64,000 nucleotides of DNA from Curtobacterium sp. ER1/6 (GCF_001742745.1 NZ_MJAK01000009.1:1-64000), one strand, 5' to 3'; positions 43,126 through 53,038 are shown, counted from the first letter of the stretch. A program made the numbers and translations. The notes: generated from the sequence alone by a model not told the origin.

Positions 43126-43938
43126 ATGCGTTGGTGGCCGGAGCGTCGCGGACCCGAACCCGTCGAACTGCATCCGGGGGTGCCGCCGCTCGCCGACTGG
43201 GACGAGCAGGGCATCGTGGGCACCATCGGGACGGGACCGGACGCGGACTGCACGGTGGTCGCCTCCGCGTACCGTGACGCCGCCGGTACGTTCGAGTGCT
43301 ACGACCTGTGGTTCCCGGACGGACCGGACCGCGTGACGGATGCTTCGGGTGGTCTCGTCGTGGAGGACGGGGTCGTGGACGACCGAGTGCCCGGGGTGAC
43401 CGGGGGACTCGTCGACGCGCTGACCCGAGCGGTCGACGTCACGTGGTGGGGTCCGGGCGAGCGTGCGCGAGCGTTCTGGGCGGAGTGGTCGGACTGGTTC
43501 CCAGAGGGCCGGTACCGCCTGCACGACCCGTTCTGCCAGGAGTTCCTCGTCCGGCTCCGCGAGCTCGCGAAGACGTGGGACACCGACGTCACGCCGGGGC
43601 ACACGACGGTCGAGACGATGGTGCAGCCGCTCGCGGTGTCGATCGAGGTGCCGGGTACGACCGGTTGGCGCACGACCCTGTGGATGCTCTGCTCGCACGA
43701 GGACGGCCGCGCGTCGTCTCTCCGAGCTTGGTGGGGCAGCGCGGGCGTCGTCGACGACGGAGCGGGCGGAGTCGACGCCCCGGTCGAGCTGATCGCTCCG
43801 GGCGACGGTCGCGGTGCGGGGACCGCGGCTGCGCTCGCCGCGCGATGGTTCGAGCAGCAGCTCAGAAAGGATGTCCACCGACGCTTCCCACGCCGCGTCC
43901 TCGTCCGGTCCGGCGGCCATGCGGTCACCCGGCGCTGA
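43126..43938 (+). CDS. Conserved-looking protein of unknown function
   Basis: I do not recognise the 270-residue product. It is acidic, rich in Trp and Asp, and has no signal peptide or membrane helix. Notable stretches are CYDLWFPDGPDRV, WGPGERARAFWAEWSDWFPEG and TTLWMLCSHEDG. Codon use is like its neighbours. Start ATG 43126 was preferred over GTG 43102 or ATG-like starts nearer because translation then begins MRWWPERRG. It is divergent from the GNAT fusion gene. Confidence 0.6.
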   Translation: MRWWPERRGPEPVELHPGVPPLADWDEQGIVGTIGTGPDADCTVVASAYRDAAGTFECYDLWFPDGPDRVTDASGGLVVEDGVVDDRVPGVTGGLVDALTRAVDVTWWGPGERARAFWAEWSDWFPEGRYRLHDPFCQEFLVRLRELAKTWDTDVTPGHTTVETMVQPLAVSIEVPGTTGWRTTLWMLCSHEDGRASSLRAWWGSAGVVDDGAGGVDAPVELIAPGDGRGAGTAAALAARWFEQQLRKDVHRRFPRRVLVRSGGHAVTRR

Positions 43939-43982
43939 CGACGCAGAGCCTGGCCGAGATCAGCGACCGCGGTCGAGCACGC

Positions 43983-44720
43983 TCAGCGGTCGGGTGCGCG
44001 GTGCAGCTCGCGCTGTGTCGCCGGCCGCGTCCAGGACACGGCACCCGGCCATCCTTCCGGTGGGAGCCACCGACGGAGCCGAGCCGCGAGGACTGCGGCT
44101 TCCTCGGGGTTGCGCACGACCGCGTCGATCCCGCCCCCGTACGGGCTGACGGCCCAGCTCAGGTCTGCGGGGAGGAGCAGGAGGTCGGCGTCCCGGTCGT
44201 GCACGAGCAGAGCGATGGCGGCGAGCATGTGGTCGTCGACCGCCCCGGACCGGAAGGAGTGCCGCTCCTCGGGCCAGACGTCGTCGTCGTGGTCATCATC
44301 CTCGCCGGGGTCGTCGTCGAAGACATGTGTGACCCAGGGCTGCGCTGTCGGCACGACGGAGGCGACACGGTCGCGGAACTCGCCGGCCCATCTGGGTGCC
44401 TCCACGAGGAGCACCGTCGCGGGCGTCGCGGTGATCTCCTCGACGGTGCGCACCACGCTCCGGAAGCGTCGGACCGCTGTTCGTCGATCCCGCTGGTGCC
44501 GTGGCGCCTGGCGACCGCCCACGAGGGTGTGGAACCGGACCCAGGCGTCCGGCCGCGCCTCGCGGGGGAGGTGTCGCCACGGTTGGACCCCCGGCCACTG
44601 CGCATTCCAGCGCTGCAGCAGGGACTGCGCTTCGGGTGATGCGCCGTCGCTGAGCACGAGATGCGGCGAGGACACTCCGTCGGGCTGCATCCCGCGATCC
44701 TCGCAGACCAGGCGGGTCAT
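43983..44720 (-). CDS. Unknown protein, possibly DUF3885-like
   Basis: The 245-residue product is soluble. WRHLPREARPDAWVRFHTL near residue 48 and LLLPADLSWAVSPYGGGIDAVV near 190 recall DUF3885-type proteins, but this is a weak visual resemblance. An Asp-rich stretch DDDPGEDDDHDDD lies near residue 135. An internal ATG gives a form starting MQPDGV. It is convergent with the gene at 43126 and divergent from the one at 44753. Confidence 0.55.
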   Translation of the reverse strand: MTRLVCEDRGMQPDGVSSPHLVLSDGASPEAQSLLQRWNAQWPGVQPWRHLPREARPDAWVRFHTLVGGRQAPRHQRDRRTAVRRFRSVVRTVEEITATPATVLLVEAPRWAGEFRDRVASVVPTAQPWVTHVFDDDPGEDDDHDDDVWPEERHSFRSGAVDDHMLAAIALLVHDRDADLLLLPADLSWAVSPYGGGIDAVVRNPEEAAVLAARLRRWLPPEGWPGAVSWTRPATQRELHRAPDR

Positions 44721-44752
44721 CTCGTGGTGCCGAGGCCTGGTAGGACCGGAGC

Positions 44753-45367
44753 ATGGTGATCTACGACGCCCGACCCGTCCGGACCGCGGCGCAGGTGCTG
44801 CTCGACGTCGTCGTCCTCGCAGGCATCGTGGTCGCCGTGCTCCTCGGACGCGCGGTCTCGGCGTCGATCAGTGCGCTCGCCGCCATCGGGGGACGCGTGA
44901 ACGAGCAGGGGTCGGCGTTCGAGCAGCAGCTCCGCCGGACCGCCGACGCCCTGGGCGACGTCCCGCTCGTCGGCAGTTCTGTCAGCCGACCCCTGCGTGA
45001 CGCGAGCCGGAGTGCGGGCGACATCGCGGCGGCGGGGTCGCAGCAGCAGGAGGAGACGCTGCACCTCGCGCACCTGCTCGGCACCTCGCTGGCGGTGGTG
45101 CTCGTCGTCGTGCTGATCGCGGTCTGGCTCCGGTACCGGGGCGGCTTCATCCGCCGGGCGTCCGCGACCCGACGACTGGCGCAGCAGCCCGACGGCACGG
45201 AACTGCTCGCCGTCCGGGCGCTGACGACCCGGGACGCGGTCGGGAGGCTCGGTGCCGGCGTCGTGGACCGGTGGCGGCAGCGGGACCCGGAGACGGTGCT
45301 CGCGCTGGCCGAGATCGAGCGGCGGAGCAGCGGGCTCCGCGTCACCGTCCCGTCCCGCCGTCCGTAG
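44753..45367 (+). CDS. Two-helix membrane protein of unknown function
   Basis: The 204-residue product has one helix near residues 14-33 (VLLDVVVLAGIVVAVLLG), an extracellular helical region with small residues and Gln (AAAGSQQQEETLHL), and a second helix near 109-127 (TSLAVVLVVVLIAVWL). A basic cytoplasmic tail follows. I do not recognise a family. It converges on the AI-2E gene with 3 nt between the stops. Confidence 0.65.
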   Translation: MVIYDARPVRTAAQVLLDVVVLAGIVVAVLLGRAVSASISALAAIGGRVNEQGSAFEQQLRRTADALGDVPLVGSSVSRPLRDASRSAGDIAAAGSQQQEETLHLAHLLGTSLAVVLVVVLIAVWLRYRGGFIRRASATRRLAQQPDGTELLAVRALTTRDAVGRLGAGVVDRWRQRDPETVLALAEIERRSSGLRVTVPSRRP

Positions 45368-45370
45368 CCC

Positions 45371-46489
45371 TCAGCCGACCGGCACCGTCTCGCGGCGCTT
45401 CTGCCGCCAGGCCTCGGCGGGCCGGTCGTCGCCGTTCCAGACCTGCACGACGCCCCATGCCGCGGCGATCAGGGGCACGGCGAGCAGGGCCCCGGTCACC
45501 CCGCCGAGGACGGTCCCCGCGGTCAGCCCGACCAGGATGACCAGCCCGTGCAGCCGGAGGGTCTTGCCCATCAGCACGGGTTGCAGGAAGTTGCCCTCGA
45601 TCTGGTTGACGAGCACGACGATCGCCACGACGACCACCGCCTGTACCGGCCCGACCCCGACGAGGGTGACGAGTGCGGCGAGCGTCCCGGCGATCGGCGC
45701 CCCGATCATCGGGATGAACGAGGTCACGAAGGCGACGACCGCGAGCGGGATCGTGAGCGGGACGCCGAGCACGGCGAGCCCGGCGCCGATGGCGACGGCG
45801 TCGAACGCGGCCACCGCGGCGGTCCCGCGGACGTACCCGCCGAGCGTCGTCACGACGCGGTCGCCGATGCGCCGGGCGCGGTCGTAGGCGCTGCCGGTGA
45901 AGGGTCGGAGCAGGAACTCCCAGAGCGCCGGCCCGTCCTTGAGGAAGAAGAACAGGATCACGGCCATGAGCACCGCGCCGGTGACGACGTTCGTCACGGC
46001 GGAGATGCCGGCCAGCGCTCCGGCGCCGAACCGAGCACTCGTGAGGAAGCCGACGATCCCGTCCACGGCGTCCTCGATCTGGCCGTCCGTGATCCGGAAC
46101 GGCAGCTCGTGCAGGAGGTCCTGCACCTGCTGCAGGCCGTCGACGGCGGAGGACTGGAGCGTCGACCACTGGCTCGCGACGGCCGCGACGAGGAGCCACA
46201 GGATGCCGGCGAGCAGCGCCAGCACCGCGACGAAGACGAGCGCCGTCGCGAGCACCGACGGGACCCCGTGCCGGCGGAGCCAACCGACGACCGGTTGCAG
46301 GGCCGAGGCGATGATGAGGGCGACGAGGACCGGGATCGTGACGAGCCCGACCTGCGCGACCGCGTACACGATCCCGAGGGCGACGGTCACGACGAGGACG
46401 ACCTGGGAGCAGCGCGTCGCGAGCCGTCCGAACGAGTCGGCCCAGACGCTCGTGGTGGGTGCGCTGCCGGGGGAGCTGCGTCGGAACAT
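45371..46489 (-). CDS. AI-2E family transporter (PurR-regulated permease PerM type)
   Basis: The 372-residue membrane protein has about eight helices in the AI-2E exporter order. The conserved FVTSFIPMIGAPIAG near residue 270 and NQIEGNFLQPVLMGKTLRLHGL near 320, given in part as EGNFLQPVLMGK, are diagnostic. Members export small molecules or act as Na+/H+ antiporters. It is divergent from the amidohydrolase at 46622. Confidence 0.88.
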   Translation of the reverse strand: MFRRSSPGSAPTTSVWADSFGRLATRCSQVVLVVTVALGIVYAVAQVGLVTIPVLVALIIASALQPVVGWLRRHGVPSVLATALVFVAVLALLAGILWLLVAAVASQWSTLQSSAVDGLQQVQDLLHELPFRITDGQIEDAVDGIVGFLTSARFGAGALAGISAVTNVVTGAVLMAVILFFFLKDGPALWEFLLRPFTGSAYDRARRIGDRVVTTLGGYVRGTAAVAAFDAVAIGAGLAVLGVPLTIPLAVVAFVTSFIPMIGAPIAGTLAALVTLVGVGPVQAVVVVAIVVLVNQIEGNFLQPVLMGKTLRLHGLVILVGLTAGTVLGGVTGALLAVPLIAAAWGVVQVWNGDDRPAEAWRQKRRETVPVG

Positions 46490-46582
46490 GGTGGGGGCCT
46501 TCCGGGTCGTCGTGCGGATCACGTGACGCCGTCGGCACCCGGCCGAGGCTACCCAGGCACGGCCGTGCGGCGTCGACCGCCC

Positions 46583-46614
46583 GACACACCCCGGAAACAG
46601 GACGCTGCTACAAA
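46583..46614 (+). promoter_or_regulatory. GlnR-like element and -10 of the amidohydrolase at 46622
   Basis: GACAC-N6-GAAAC lies at 46583-46598. Ten bp later TACAAA (46609-46614) fits a -10 hexamer, and the ATG is 7 nt further, so the message is probably leaderless. The geometry equals that of the other four promoters of the nitrogen clusters. Confidence 0.6.
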
Positions 46615-46621
46615 CGCACCC

Positions 46622-47917
46622 ATGCTGACCGTCACCGGTGCCCTGCGCGTCCTCGTCGACCCCCGGACCGAACGGGAGGGCGACGTGGTCCTCGACGACG
46701 GCAGCGACCTGGCGACCACGCTGGACGCGTCGGGATGCGTGGTCACGCCGGGCCTGGTGAACGCGCACCACCACCTGCTGCAGACGGCGTTCCGCACCCT
46801 GCCCGGCACCCGGGGTGTGCCGATGGCGGAGTGGCTGCCGACGATGGCCGCGGCGTACGGCCGGGCGGGACACGATCCCGAGCTCTACGGACTGGCGGCG
46901 TCTGCCGGGGCTGCGGAGGGCCTCCTGTCCGGCGTCACGACGATCGCGGACCACCACCTGAACTGGCCCGCGGACGCGACGACCGACGACACCGTCGCGC
47001 TCGCCGCGGCGACGGTCGACGCCGTCCGGGGACTCGGCGGCCGGCTCGTCTTCGTTCGCGGGTCGGCGCGGGACGACGCCGACCGCGCTGCGGCGTCGGC
47101 GGACGCGATGGCGACGGGGCTGCTGCACGAGCGAGCGGCGGGCGGGGTGGACCCCGACGGCGGACTGCAGGTGGCAGTGGGACCGGCGGGCGTGCACTCC
47201 GACGGCGAGGCGACCTTCCGGGCACTGGGCGAGGTCGCTGCACGGCACGGGCTCCGGCGTCGGACGCAGGCGAACGAGCAGGTCGACACCGCCATCGCGC
47301 TCGAGCGGTACGGCCGCCGACCGCTGGACCTGCTCGAGGAGTGGGGATGGGTGGCGCCGGACGTCACGATCGCGCACCTCTGCGACGTGACGGACGACGA
47401 GATCGGTCGGCTCGCGGCGGCCGGCGTGACCGCGACGCACGCGCCCGGGTGCGACGTGCCGATGGGGTGGGGGATCGCCCCCGTCGCAGCGCTCGCGGCG
47501 GCCGGGATCCCGGTCGGACTCGGGACGAGCGGCGGGGGCAGCAACGACGCGGGACACCTGCTCGCGGACGGTCGGCTCGCGATGCAGGTGTCGGCGCTCG
47601 TCGGGCCGCAGCTGCCCGCGCGCCAGGTGCTCGGGATGATGACCGAGGGGTCGGCCGCGGGGCTCGGACGGCCCGAGCTCGGGCACCTCGGGCAGGGGAC
47701 CGCCGGCGACCTGTGCGTGTGGGACGTCTCCGGGGTGGCGGACGCGGGCGTGGCGGACCCGGTCGCGGGGCTGCTCTGGGCGTCTCCGGGGCGCCGTCCG
47801 CGGCACGTGGTCGTCGGTGGGCGCGTGGTGGTGCGGGACTTCCGGCTCGTGACGGGCGACGAGCGCGAGATCGCAGCTCGGCTCGGCGAGCGGCTCGCGC
47901 GCACACCCGTGGGCTGA
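46622..47917 (+). CDS. Amidohydrolase of the 8-oxoguanine/guanine deaminase group with altered metal site
   Basis: The 431-residue protein has a COG0402 fold. NAHHHLLQTAFRTLPGT at residues 47-63 resembles 8-oxoguanine deaminase, with H49 and H51 kept, and E219 and H252 (TIAHLCDV) are also kept. But the third metal ligand position is Q216 (TQANE where relatives have HLxE) and the Asp position is S303 (GTSGGGSND where relatives have VDGSASND). It may use another chemistry, another metal arrangement, or be a non-catalytic paralogue. It is placed at the purine cluster, convergent with xdhC. Confidence 0.75.
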   Translation: MLTVTGALRVLVDPRTEREGDVVLDDGSDLATTLDASGCVVTPGLVNAHHHLLQTAFRTLPGTRGVPMAEWLPTMAAAYGRAGHDPELYGLAASAGAAEGLLSGVTTIADHHLNWPADATTDDTVALAAATVDAVRGLGGRLVFVRGSARDDADRAAASADAMATGLLHERAAGGVDPDGGLQVAVGPAGVHSDGEATFRALGEVAARHGLRRRTQANEQVDTAIALERYGRRPLDLLEEWGWVAPDVTIAHLCDVTDDEIGRLAAAGVTATHAPGCDVPMGWGIAPVAALAAAGIPVGLGTSGGGSNDAGHLLADGRLAMQVSALVGPQLPARQVLGMMTEGSAAGLGRPELGHLGQGTAGDLCVWDVSGVADAGVADPVAGLLWASPGRRPRHVVVGGRVVVRDFRLVTGDEREIAARLGERLARTPVG

Positions 47918-48060
47918 GCGTCCGGCGCGCACGGGGTCCCGGCGGGGATCCGTCTGCGCGCCTCCAATGATCATACGATCGGAGCGTCCGCGAACCGTCC
48001 GCGAACCCGACCGCACCCCGACCCCGCACGCGACCGCGCGCCCCCCGGTGCCCGTCGGAT

Positions 48061-48123
48061 CGAACCAGGATCCCGACGTCGAACCACGCGCCGCGGGTGG
48101 TTCGACGTCGGATCCGTGGTTCG
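48061..48123. repeat. Two-stem CGAACCAC palindromic element, copy 2
   Basis: The inner stem CGACGTCGAACCAC (48074-48087) pairs with 48097-48110, and an outer stem CGAACCAGGATCC (48061-48073) pairs with 48110-48123 with one bulge. The arms repeat those of 30314-30384. It lies between the convergent amidohydrolase and xdhC genes and may terminate both. Confidence 0.8.
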
Positions 48124-48137
48124 GAGCGTCCCCGCCG

Positions 48138-49124
48138 TCAGACGCGTACCGCGCGCCGGTGGATCGGACCGGAGCCGGCGGTGAGCGCGCCGCCGGGAGC
48201 GCCCCGACGCACCGCGACGACCTCGGCCATGATCGCGACGGCCAGTTCCGCCGGGGTCTCCGCGCCGATGTCGAGGCCGATCGGGGACCGCAGGCGCTCC
48301 AGCTCCGGCGTCCCGAGTGCGTGCAGCGCCGCGAGCCGCCGCTCGTGCGTCGCCCGGGATCCCATCGCCCCGACGTAGCCGGCGCCCCGTCGGAGTGCGA
48401 GGTCGATCACCGCGGCGTCGAACCGGTCGTCGTGCGAGAGCACCACGACGGCGGTCGACGCGTCGATCGGCAGCCCCTCGAGCACCCGTGTCGGCCACCC
48501 GACGATCCGCTCGTCCGCGGCGGGGAACCGCTCGTCGGTCAGGAACACCGGCCGCGGGTCCACCACGGTCACCGCGTGACCGAGCACCGCCGCGGCGTTC
48601 GTCACCGCGACGGCGGACTCCACGGCACCGACCACGATGCAGCGCGGCCGGGCGTCGGCACGTTCGACGAAGACCCGGCCCCGGCAGCCGTCCGGAGCGG
48701 TGACGACCTCGCCGAGCGTGGCCGGGTCGAGCGACAGCGCGAGCGACGTCGGGACGCCGGACGCCGCCCGGCGGAGGGCGTCGACCACGGGGTCGCCGGG
48801 TGCGATCCGGCGGACGAGGACCTCGACCCGCCCTCCGCAGCGGAGCGCCGGCGCCCACACGGCGTCCGGGTCGTCCGGGTCCTCGTCGAAGCCGAACCGC
48901 TCGAGCACGGGGACGCCGTCCTCGAGGACCTGCTCGGCGGTCACGAACAACGACCCCTCGACGCAGCCGCCGGAGATCGTGCCGACGACCTGACCGCGGG
49001 GCAGGACCGCCATCGACGTGCCCACGCCGCTCGGTGCGCTGCCGGACATCGCGACGGCCGTCGCGATGACGACGGGGTCGCCGGTCTCGAGCACGGCCAG
49101 GAGGCGCGGTGCCAGTTCGAACAT
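48138..49124 (-). CDS. xdhC: XdhC-family molybdenum cofactor insertion protein
   Basis: The 328-residue protein has the XdhC plan: an N-terminal domain with SGSAPSGVGTSMAV and the Cys in ISGGCVEGSLF near residue 65, and a Rossmann-like C-domain with RCIVVGAVESAVAVTNAAA and a late YVGAMGSRATHERRL and GLDIGAETPAELAVAI. XdhC binds and sulfurates Mo cofactor and loads it on xanthine dehydrogenase. ATG 49124 overlaps the stop of the xdh gene (TGATG), as expected for a dedicated chaperone. Confidence 0.9.
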   Translation of the reverse strand: MFELAPRLLAVLETGDPVVIATAVAMSGSAPSGVGTSMAVLPRGQVVGTISGGCVEGSLFVTAEQVLEDGVPVLERFGFDEDPDDPDAVWAPALRCGGRVEVLVRRIAPGDPVVDALRRAASGVPTSLALSLDPATLGEVVTAPDGCRGRVFVERADARPRCIVVGAVESAVAVTNAAAVLGHAVTVVDPRPVFLTDERFPAADERIVGWPTRVLEGLPIDASTAVVVLSHDDRFDAAVIDLALRRGAGYVGAMGSRATHERRLAALHALGTPELERLRSPIGLDIGAETPAELAVAIMAEVVAVRRGAPGGALTAGSGPIHRRAVRV

Positions 49125-51955
49125 CACGCACCTCCGGCGTCGGTCGCGTCGGTCGTCGGCGCGTCCACTGCCGCGTCCGCTGCCGCGTCCTGCAGCATCG
49201 CCCACACACGGTCGCGCGTCATCGGCAGGCGGTACGGGCGGACACCGACGGCGTCCCGGACCGCGTTCGCGACGGCCGGGGCGACCGGGTTGTACGGCGC
49301 CTCGCTCATCGACTTCGCACCGAGCGGTCCGAGCGGGTCGGACGTGACGGCGAACCGGACCTCGGTGCGCGGCACGTCCGAGATCTTCGGTACCCGGTAG
49401 GAGCGGAACGCGTCGGTGGTGACCCGGCCCTCGGCGTCGAGCACGACCTCCTCGTACAGCGTCGAACCGATCGCCTGCGCGGCGCCGCCCTCCACCTGGC
49501 CGCGGAGCTGCTCGGGGTTGAGGACCGTGCCCGCGTCCACCGCCTGCACGCTGTGGAGCACCCGGACCTCGCCCGTCGGCCGGTGCACCGCGACCCGGGC
49601 ACCGTGCACCGTGAAGGCCAGCGACCGTGGGGTCCCGTCGTGGCTGCCGTGCGCGACGAGGGGGCCGTCGGCCAGGAGCTCGGCGTGCCCGACCAGCTCG
49701 TCGCCGATGCGGACCCCGTCGGGCAGCACCGCGACCGCGGGGCCGAGCGGGCCGACGGCGCTCCTCGGGGTCCGCGCAGCCACGATCGTCAGCGCGCGCG
49801 CCGTCATCTGGTCGTGCAGGTCCAGCGCCGCGGCGTACAGCGCCTTGCCCGCGACGACGACCCCGGCCGAACCGAACGCACCGGTGTCGTACCGCGCGGC
49901 GTCGGTGTCGGACTGGTGGACGTCAATCCGGTCCGGCGTGGTGCCGAGCGCCGTGGCGACGAGCTGCGTGTGCACCGTCGTGGTGCCGTTGCCGAACTCG
50001 GCCGTGCCGACGCCGATGCGGTAGCGGCCGTCCTCGGTGGCCTCGACCGAGGCGTGGGCGTGGTGCCCGCGGGGTGGCATGGTGGCGATCGCCGCGAGGG
50101 CGACGCCGGTGCCGAACGCCCAGTCCCCCGTCCCGTCGCCGGCCGCGTCGTCGAGCGGCGGCCCGTCCATCGCGGGGACCTCGGGCAGGGGAGCACGGAG
50201 GGCGTCCTCGACCAGGTCGATGCACTGGTCGAGGCCGTAGCTGCCCTCCCACCGCAGGTCGTCCTGCTCGTCCGGGTCGGTGACGACGAGCGGGTCGCCG
50301 GGGACGACGACGTTGCGCCGCCGGAACTCCAGCGGGTCGAGGCCGAGGCGTCGAGCGAGCTCGTCCATCGCGGACTCGATCGCGAACACGACCTGGCCGA
50401 GGCCGTACCCGCGGAACGCGCCCGACGGCAGGTTGTTCGTGTACACGGACTCCGCGTCGACGCGCTTGACCGGGCAGCGGTACACGGCCACCGACTCGCT
50501 CACCGAGTGGAACATGACGCCGACGCCGTGGTTGCCGTACGCGCCGGTGTCCATCGTCTGGTCGACGTGCATCGCGGTCAGTCGTCCCGATGCGTCCGCA
50601 CCGAGACGGACCCGGACGCGCATCGGGTGCCGCGTCGGCGCGATCGTGAACTCGTCGCGGCGGCTGAACTCGTACTGCACCGAGCGTCCGGTGCGGAGCA
50701 CGGCGAGCGTGACGAGGTCCTCGGTGAGCATCTCCTGCTTGCCGCCGAACCCGCCGCCGACCCGCTTGGCGACCACGCGGACGCGCGAGGGGTCGAGACC
50801 GAAGACGTGGGCGACCTCGTCGCGGACCAGGAACGGCACCTGCGTGGCGGTCCGGAGCACGAGCCTCCCGTTCCGGTCCAGCGATCCGCGGGTGGCGTGC
50901 GTCTCGAGCGCGGCGTGGGACACGCGGCCCGTCGACCAGGTGCCCCCGACCGTCGCCGCGGACGCGGCGAGGGCGGCCTCGAGGTCGCCGGTCCCGCCGT
51001 GCAGGGCGGCCACCAGGTTCCGGCCCGGGTCGGCGATCCGGTGCTCCTCGGTGGTCTTGTCGCCGTGCAGGAGCGGTGCGCCGGGGAGCCGGGCGGCGTC
51101 GACGTCGTGCACGCTCGGCAGCACCTCGTACTCGACCCGGAGCAGCGCGCACGCCTGCTCGGCGGTGCGGACGCTGTCGGCGACGACGGCCGCGACCCGC
51201 TGCCCGCGGAAGCGCAGCACGGTGTCGAACACGCGGGTGTCGTCGGGGTCGTCGAGCCGCGACTCGTGGCGCCCGGTCGAGAACAGCACGCCCGGGTCGT
51301 CGCGGTGCGTGAGCACGGCGTGCACCCCCGGCAGCGCCTCGGCCGCGCTCGTGTCGATCGCGGTGATGCGGGCGTGCGCGTGCGGGCTGCCGAGGACCGC
51401 GAGGTGGAGGAGCGCCTCGGTCCGGCGGACGTCGAGCGTGTACTCCTCCTGTCCCGTGACGATGCGCATCGCCGCCGGTGCCGCGACCGACGTGCCGACG
51501 GCGTCCCCGGCGGAGGCGCACGCGGTGTTCCGGACCCCGTCGAGGGCGTCCTCGATCGCGCGGTAGCCGGTGCACCGGCAGACGTTGCCCTTGAGTGCCC
51601 GGTGCCGGTCGGCGAGCTGGTCGTCGTCGAGCGCCGAGGCCGTGACGACGTACCCGGCCGTGCAGAAGCCGCACTGGAAGCCCGGTGCCTCGGCGAACGC
51701 ACGCTGCACCGGGTGCGGGTCCTCCGGGGTGCCGAGGCCCGCGGCGGTGGTCACCGTACGGCCCTCGAGCCGGTGGGCGGGCGTGATGCAGGAGTGCACG
51801 GGCACGCCGTCGAGCAGCACCGAGCACGCGCCGCAGTCACCGGCGTCGCACCCCTTCTTCACCGCGGTCACGCCGTGCTCGCGGAGGAGCGTCCGGAGCA
51901 CCTGTCCGGGCTGCGGGTTCGTGTCGAGTTCGGTGCCGTCGACCGTGAGCCTCAT
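49124..51955 (-). CDS. Xanthine dehydrogenase, fused 2Fe-2S and molybdopterin subunits
   Basis: The 943-residue protein joins what are often two subunits. Residues 1-155 hold two 2Fe-2S clusters: [14 protein letters not shown] with a later Cys, and QCGFCTAGY with GNVCRCTGY. Residues about 165-930 are the Mo domain, with [10 protein letters not shown] near 405, GAFRGYG near 500, [15 protein letters not shown] near 640 and the catalytic-Glu region [10 protein letters not shown] near 890. It hydroxylates hypoxanthine and xanthine to urate, though the exact purine is not certain. It overlaps the FAD subunit and xdhC genes. Uricase lies across the divergent promoter region. Confidence 0.9.
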   Translation of the reverse strand: MRLTVDGTELDTNPQPGQVLRTLLREHGVTAVKKGCDAGDCGACSVLLDGVPVHSCITPAHRLEGRTVTTAAGLGTPEDPHPVQRAFAEAPGFQCGFCTAGYVVTASALDDDQLADRHRALKGNVCRCTGYRAIEDALDGVRNTACASAGDAVGTSVAAPAAMRIVTGQEEYTLDVRRTEALLHLAVLGSPHAHARITAIDTSAAEALPGVHAVLTHRDDPGVLFSTGRHESRLDDPDDTRVFDTVLRFRGQRVAAVVADSVRTAEQACALLRVEYEVLPSVHDVDAARLPGAPLLHGDKTTEEHRIADPGRNLVAALHGGTGDLEAALAASAATVGGTWSTGRVSHAALETHATRGSLDRNGRLVLRTATQVPFLVRDEVAHVFGLDPSRVRVVAKRVGGGFGGKQEMLTEDLVTLAVLRTGRSVQYEFSRRDEFTIAPTRHPMRVRVRLGADASGRLTAMHVDQTMDTGAYGNHGVGVMFHSVSESVAVYRCPVKRVDAESVYTNNLPSGAFRGYGLGQVVFAIESAMDELARRLGLDPLEFRRRNVVVPGDPLVVTDPDEQDDLRWEGSYGLDQCIDLVEDALRAPLPEVPAMDGPPLDDAAGDGTGDWAFGTGVALAAIATMPPRGHHAHASVEATEDGRYRIGVGTAEFGNGTTTVHTQLVATALGTTPDRIDVHQSDTDAARYDTGAFGSAGVVVAGKALYAAALDLHDQMTARALTIVAARTPRSAVGPLGPAVAVLPDGVRIGDELVGHAELLADGPLVAHGSHDGTPRSLAFTVHGARVAVHRPTGEVRVLHSVQAVDAGTVLNPEQLRGQVEGGAAQAIGSTLYEEVVLDAEGRVTTDAFRSYRVPKISDVPRTEVRFAVTSDPLGPLGAKSMSEAPYNPVAPAVANAVRDAVGVRPYRLPMTRDRVWAMLQDAAADAAVDAPTTDATDAGGA

Positions 51956-52785
51956 CGGGCACCCCCGTCGGTGGCGGCGGACACGGGGCTGTCGGCCTCG
52001 GCGACGAGTTCGGCGGCGAAGCGTCGGGACACCGCTCGTCGCCAGTCGGGGGAGCCGTGCGGGTCGTCGTACCAGTCGTCGTGTGCGGCGAGGGCGGCGT
52101 CCGCCTCGGCTGCCGTCGGGACCGTGTCCCACCGCAGCACGAGCGGGCGCGGGGTCCCGCCGGTGACGACGAGCACGAAGCCGTCGGCGTCGCGTCGAGC
52201 CGTGACGAGCGTCCCGGTCCGCCCGTGCGGGCTGAGCGACACCCGGCGGAAGCCGGTCGTCCCGCGGAGCGCCGCCGTGGGCACGTCGAAGGCCCGGACG
52301 ACCTCGCCCGGTGTCAGCGCCGTGGTGCGCGGTCCGGTGACGAGGTCCGCGACCGGCAGTCGACGCTCCCCGCCGTCCGTCGTCCACACCACGGCGGTCG
52401 CGTCGAGGGTGACGAGCAGCGCCGTGACCGCGCCGGCCGGCAGTGCGGTGGCGACGTTGCCGCCGACGGTCGCCGCGTTCCAGACCTTGAACGACGCCAG
52501 CAGTGCGTTCACGCACCGGTAGACGAGCGGCCAGGCGCGCCAGTCCGGTTCCGGTCGCACGCGCAGCAGTGCCGCGAGCGTGCAGGTGGCGCCGAGCTGG
52601 AGGCCGTCGGGCGTCCGTTCCGCGTCGGGCCAGCCGAGCGTCGTCAGGTCGACGAGGCCGGTCGTGCCCGGCTGCTCCTCCGAGTACAGCCAGGTCCCGC
52701 CGGCGAGGGGCTGCTCACCGGGGGCGAGGGCGAGGTCGTCGCGGTGCGACGGTGTCCGCACGGTGCGGACGGTGACGAGGTCCAT
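51952..52785 (-). CDS. Xanthine dehydrogenase FAD-binding subunit
   Basis: The 277-residue product is a small FAD_binding_5 protein. [11 protein letters not shown] near residue 31, the [10 protein letters not shown] stretch and [14 protein letters not shown] near 104-117 bind FAD; the C-terminal CO_deh_flav_C part follows. It passes electrons from the 2Fe-2S/Mo protein to NAD. It is the first gene of the minus-strand xdh operon (FAD subunit, Fe-S/Mo subunit, xdhC), and its stop overlaps the next start as ATGA. Confidence 0.88.
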   Translation of the reverse strand: MDLVTVRTVRTPSHRDDLALAPGEQPLAGGTWLYSEEQPGTTGLVDLTTLGWPDAERTPDGLQLGATCTLAALLRVRPEPDWRAWPLVYRCVNALLASFKVWNAATVGGNVATALPAGAVTALLVTLDATAVVWTTDGGERRLPVADLVTGPRTTALTPGEVVRAFDVPTAALRGTTGFRRVSLSPHGRTGTLVTARRDADGFVLVVTGGTPRPLVLRWDTVPTAAEADAALAAHDDWYDDPHGSPDWRRAVSRRFAAELVAEADSPVSAATDGGAR

Positions 52786-52931
52786 GCGAGGGTCCGATCG
52801 GGATGACGGGCGAGGGGTCGGGGGACACCTGCCGCCGTCGGCCGTGTGCGATCATCCCGCGGTTCCACGCCCCGCGAGCACGTCGGGACGCCGCTCGGGG
52901 TGCGGTCGTGCGCGCCACGGGGCCTCCTCTG

Positions 52932-52959
52932 TCGGATCGGATCGGATCGGATCGGGTCG
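52932..52959. repeat. TCGGA pentanucleotide repeat in the xdh leader
   Basis: Four TCGGA units, then TCGGG and TCG, run without break over 28 nt. It lies about 10-30 nt inside the probable xdh transcript and could vary in copy number. Confidence 0.85.
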
Positions 52960-52967
52960 TTGCGGCA

Positions 52968-52999
52968 ACGGTAGGGAACGGGTGTTTCAGCGTCGTTAC
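52968..52999 (-). promoter_or_regulatory. GlnR-like element and -10 of the xdh operon
   Basis: On the gene strand GTAAC-N6-GAAAC (52999-52984) is followed by 10 bp and TACCGT (52973-52968). The half-sites match the GlnR consensus GTnAC-n6-GaAAC fully. Confidence 0.75.
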
Positions 53000-53038
53000 G
53001 GGGGAGCGACGCCGGCATCACGACCGGTGCCCGAACCC

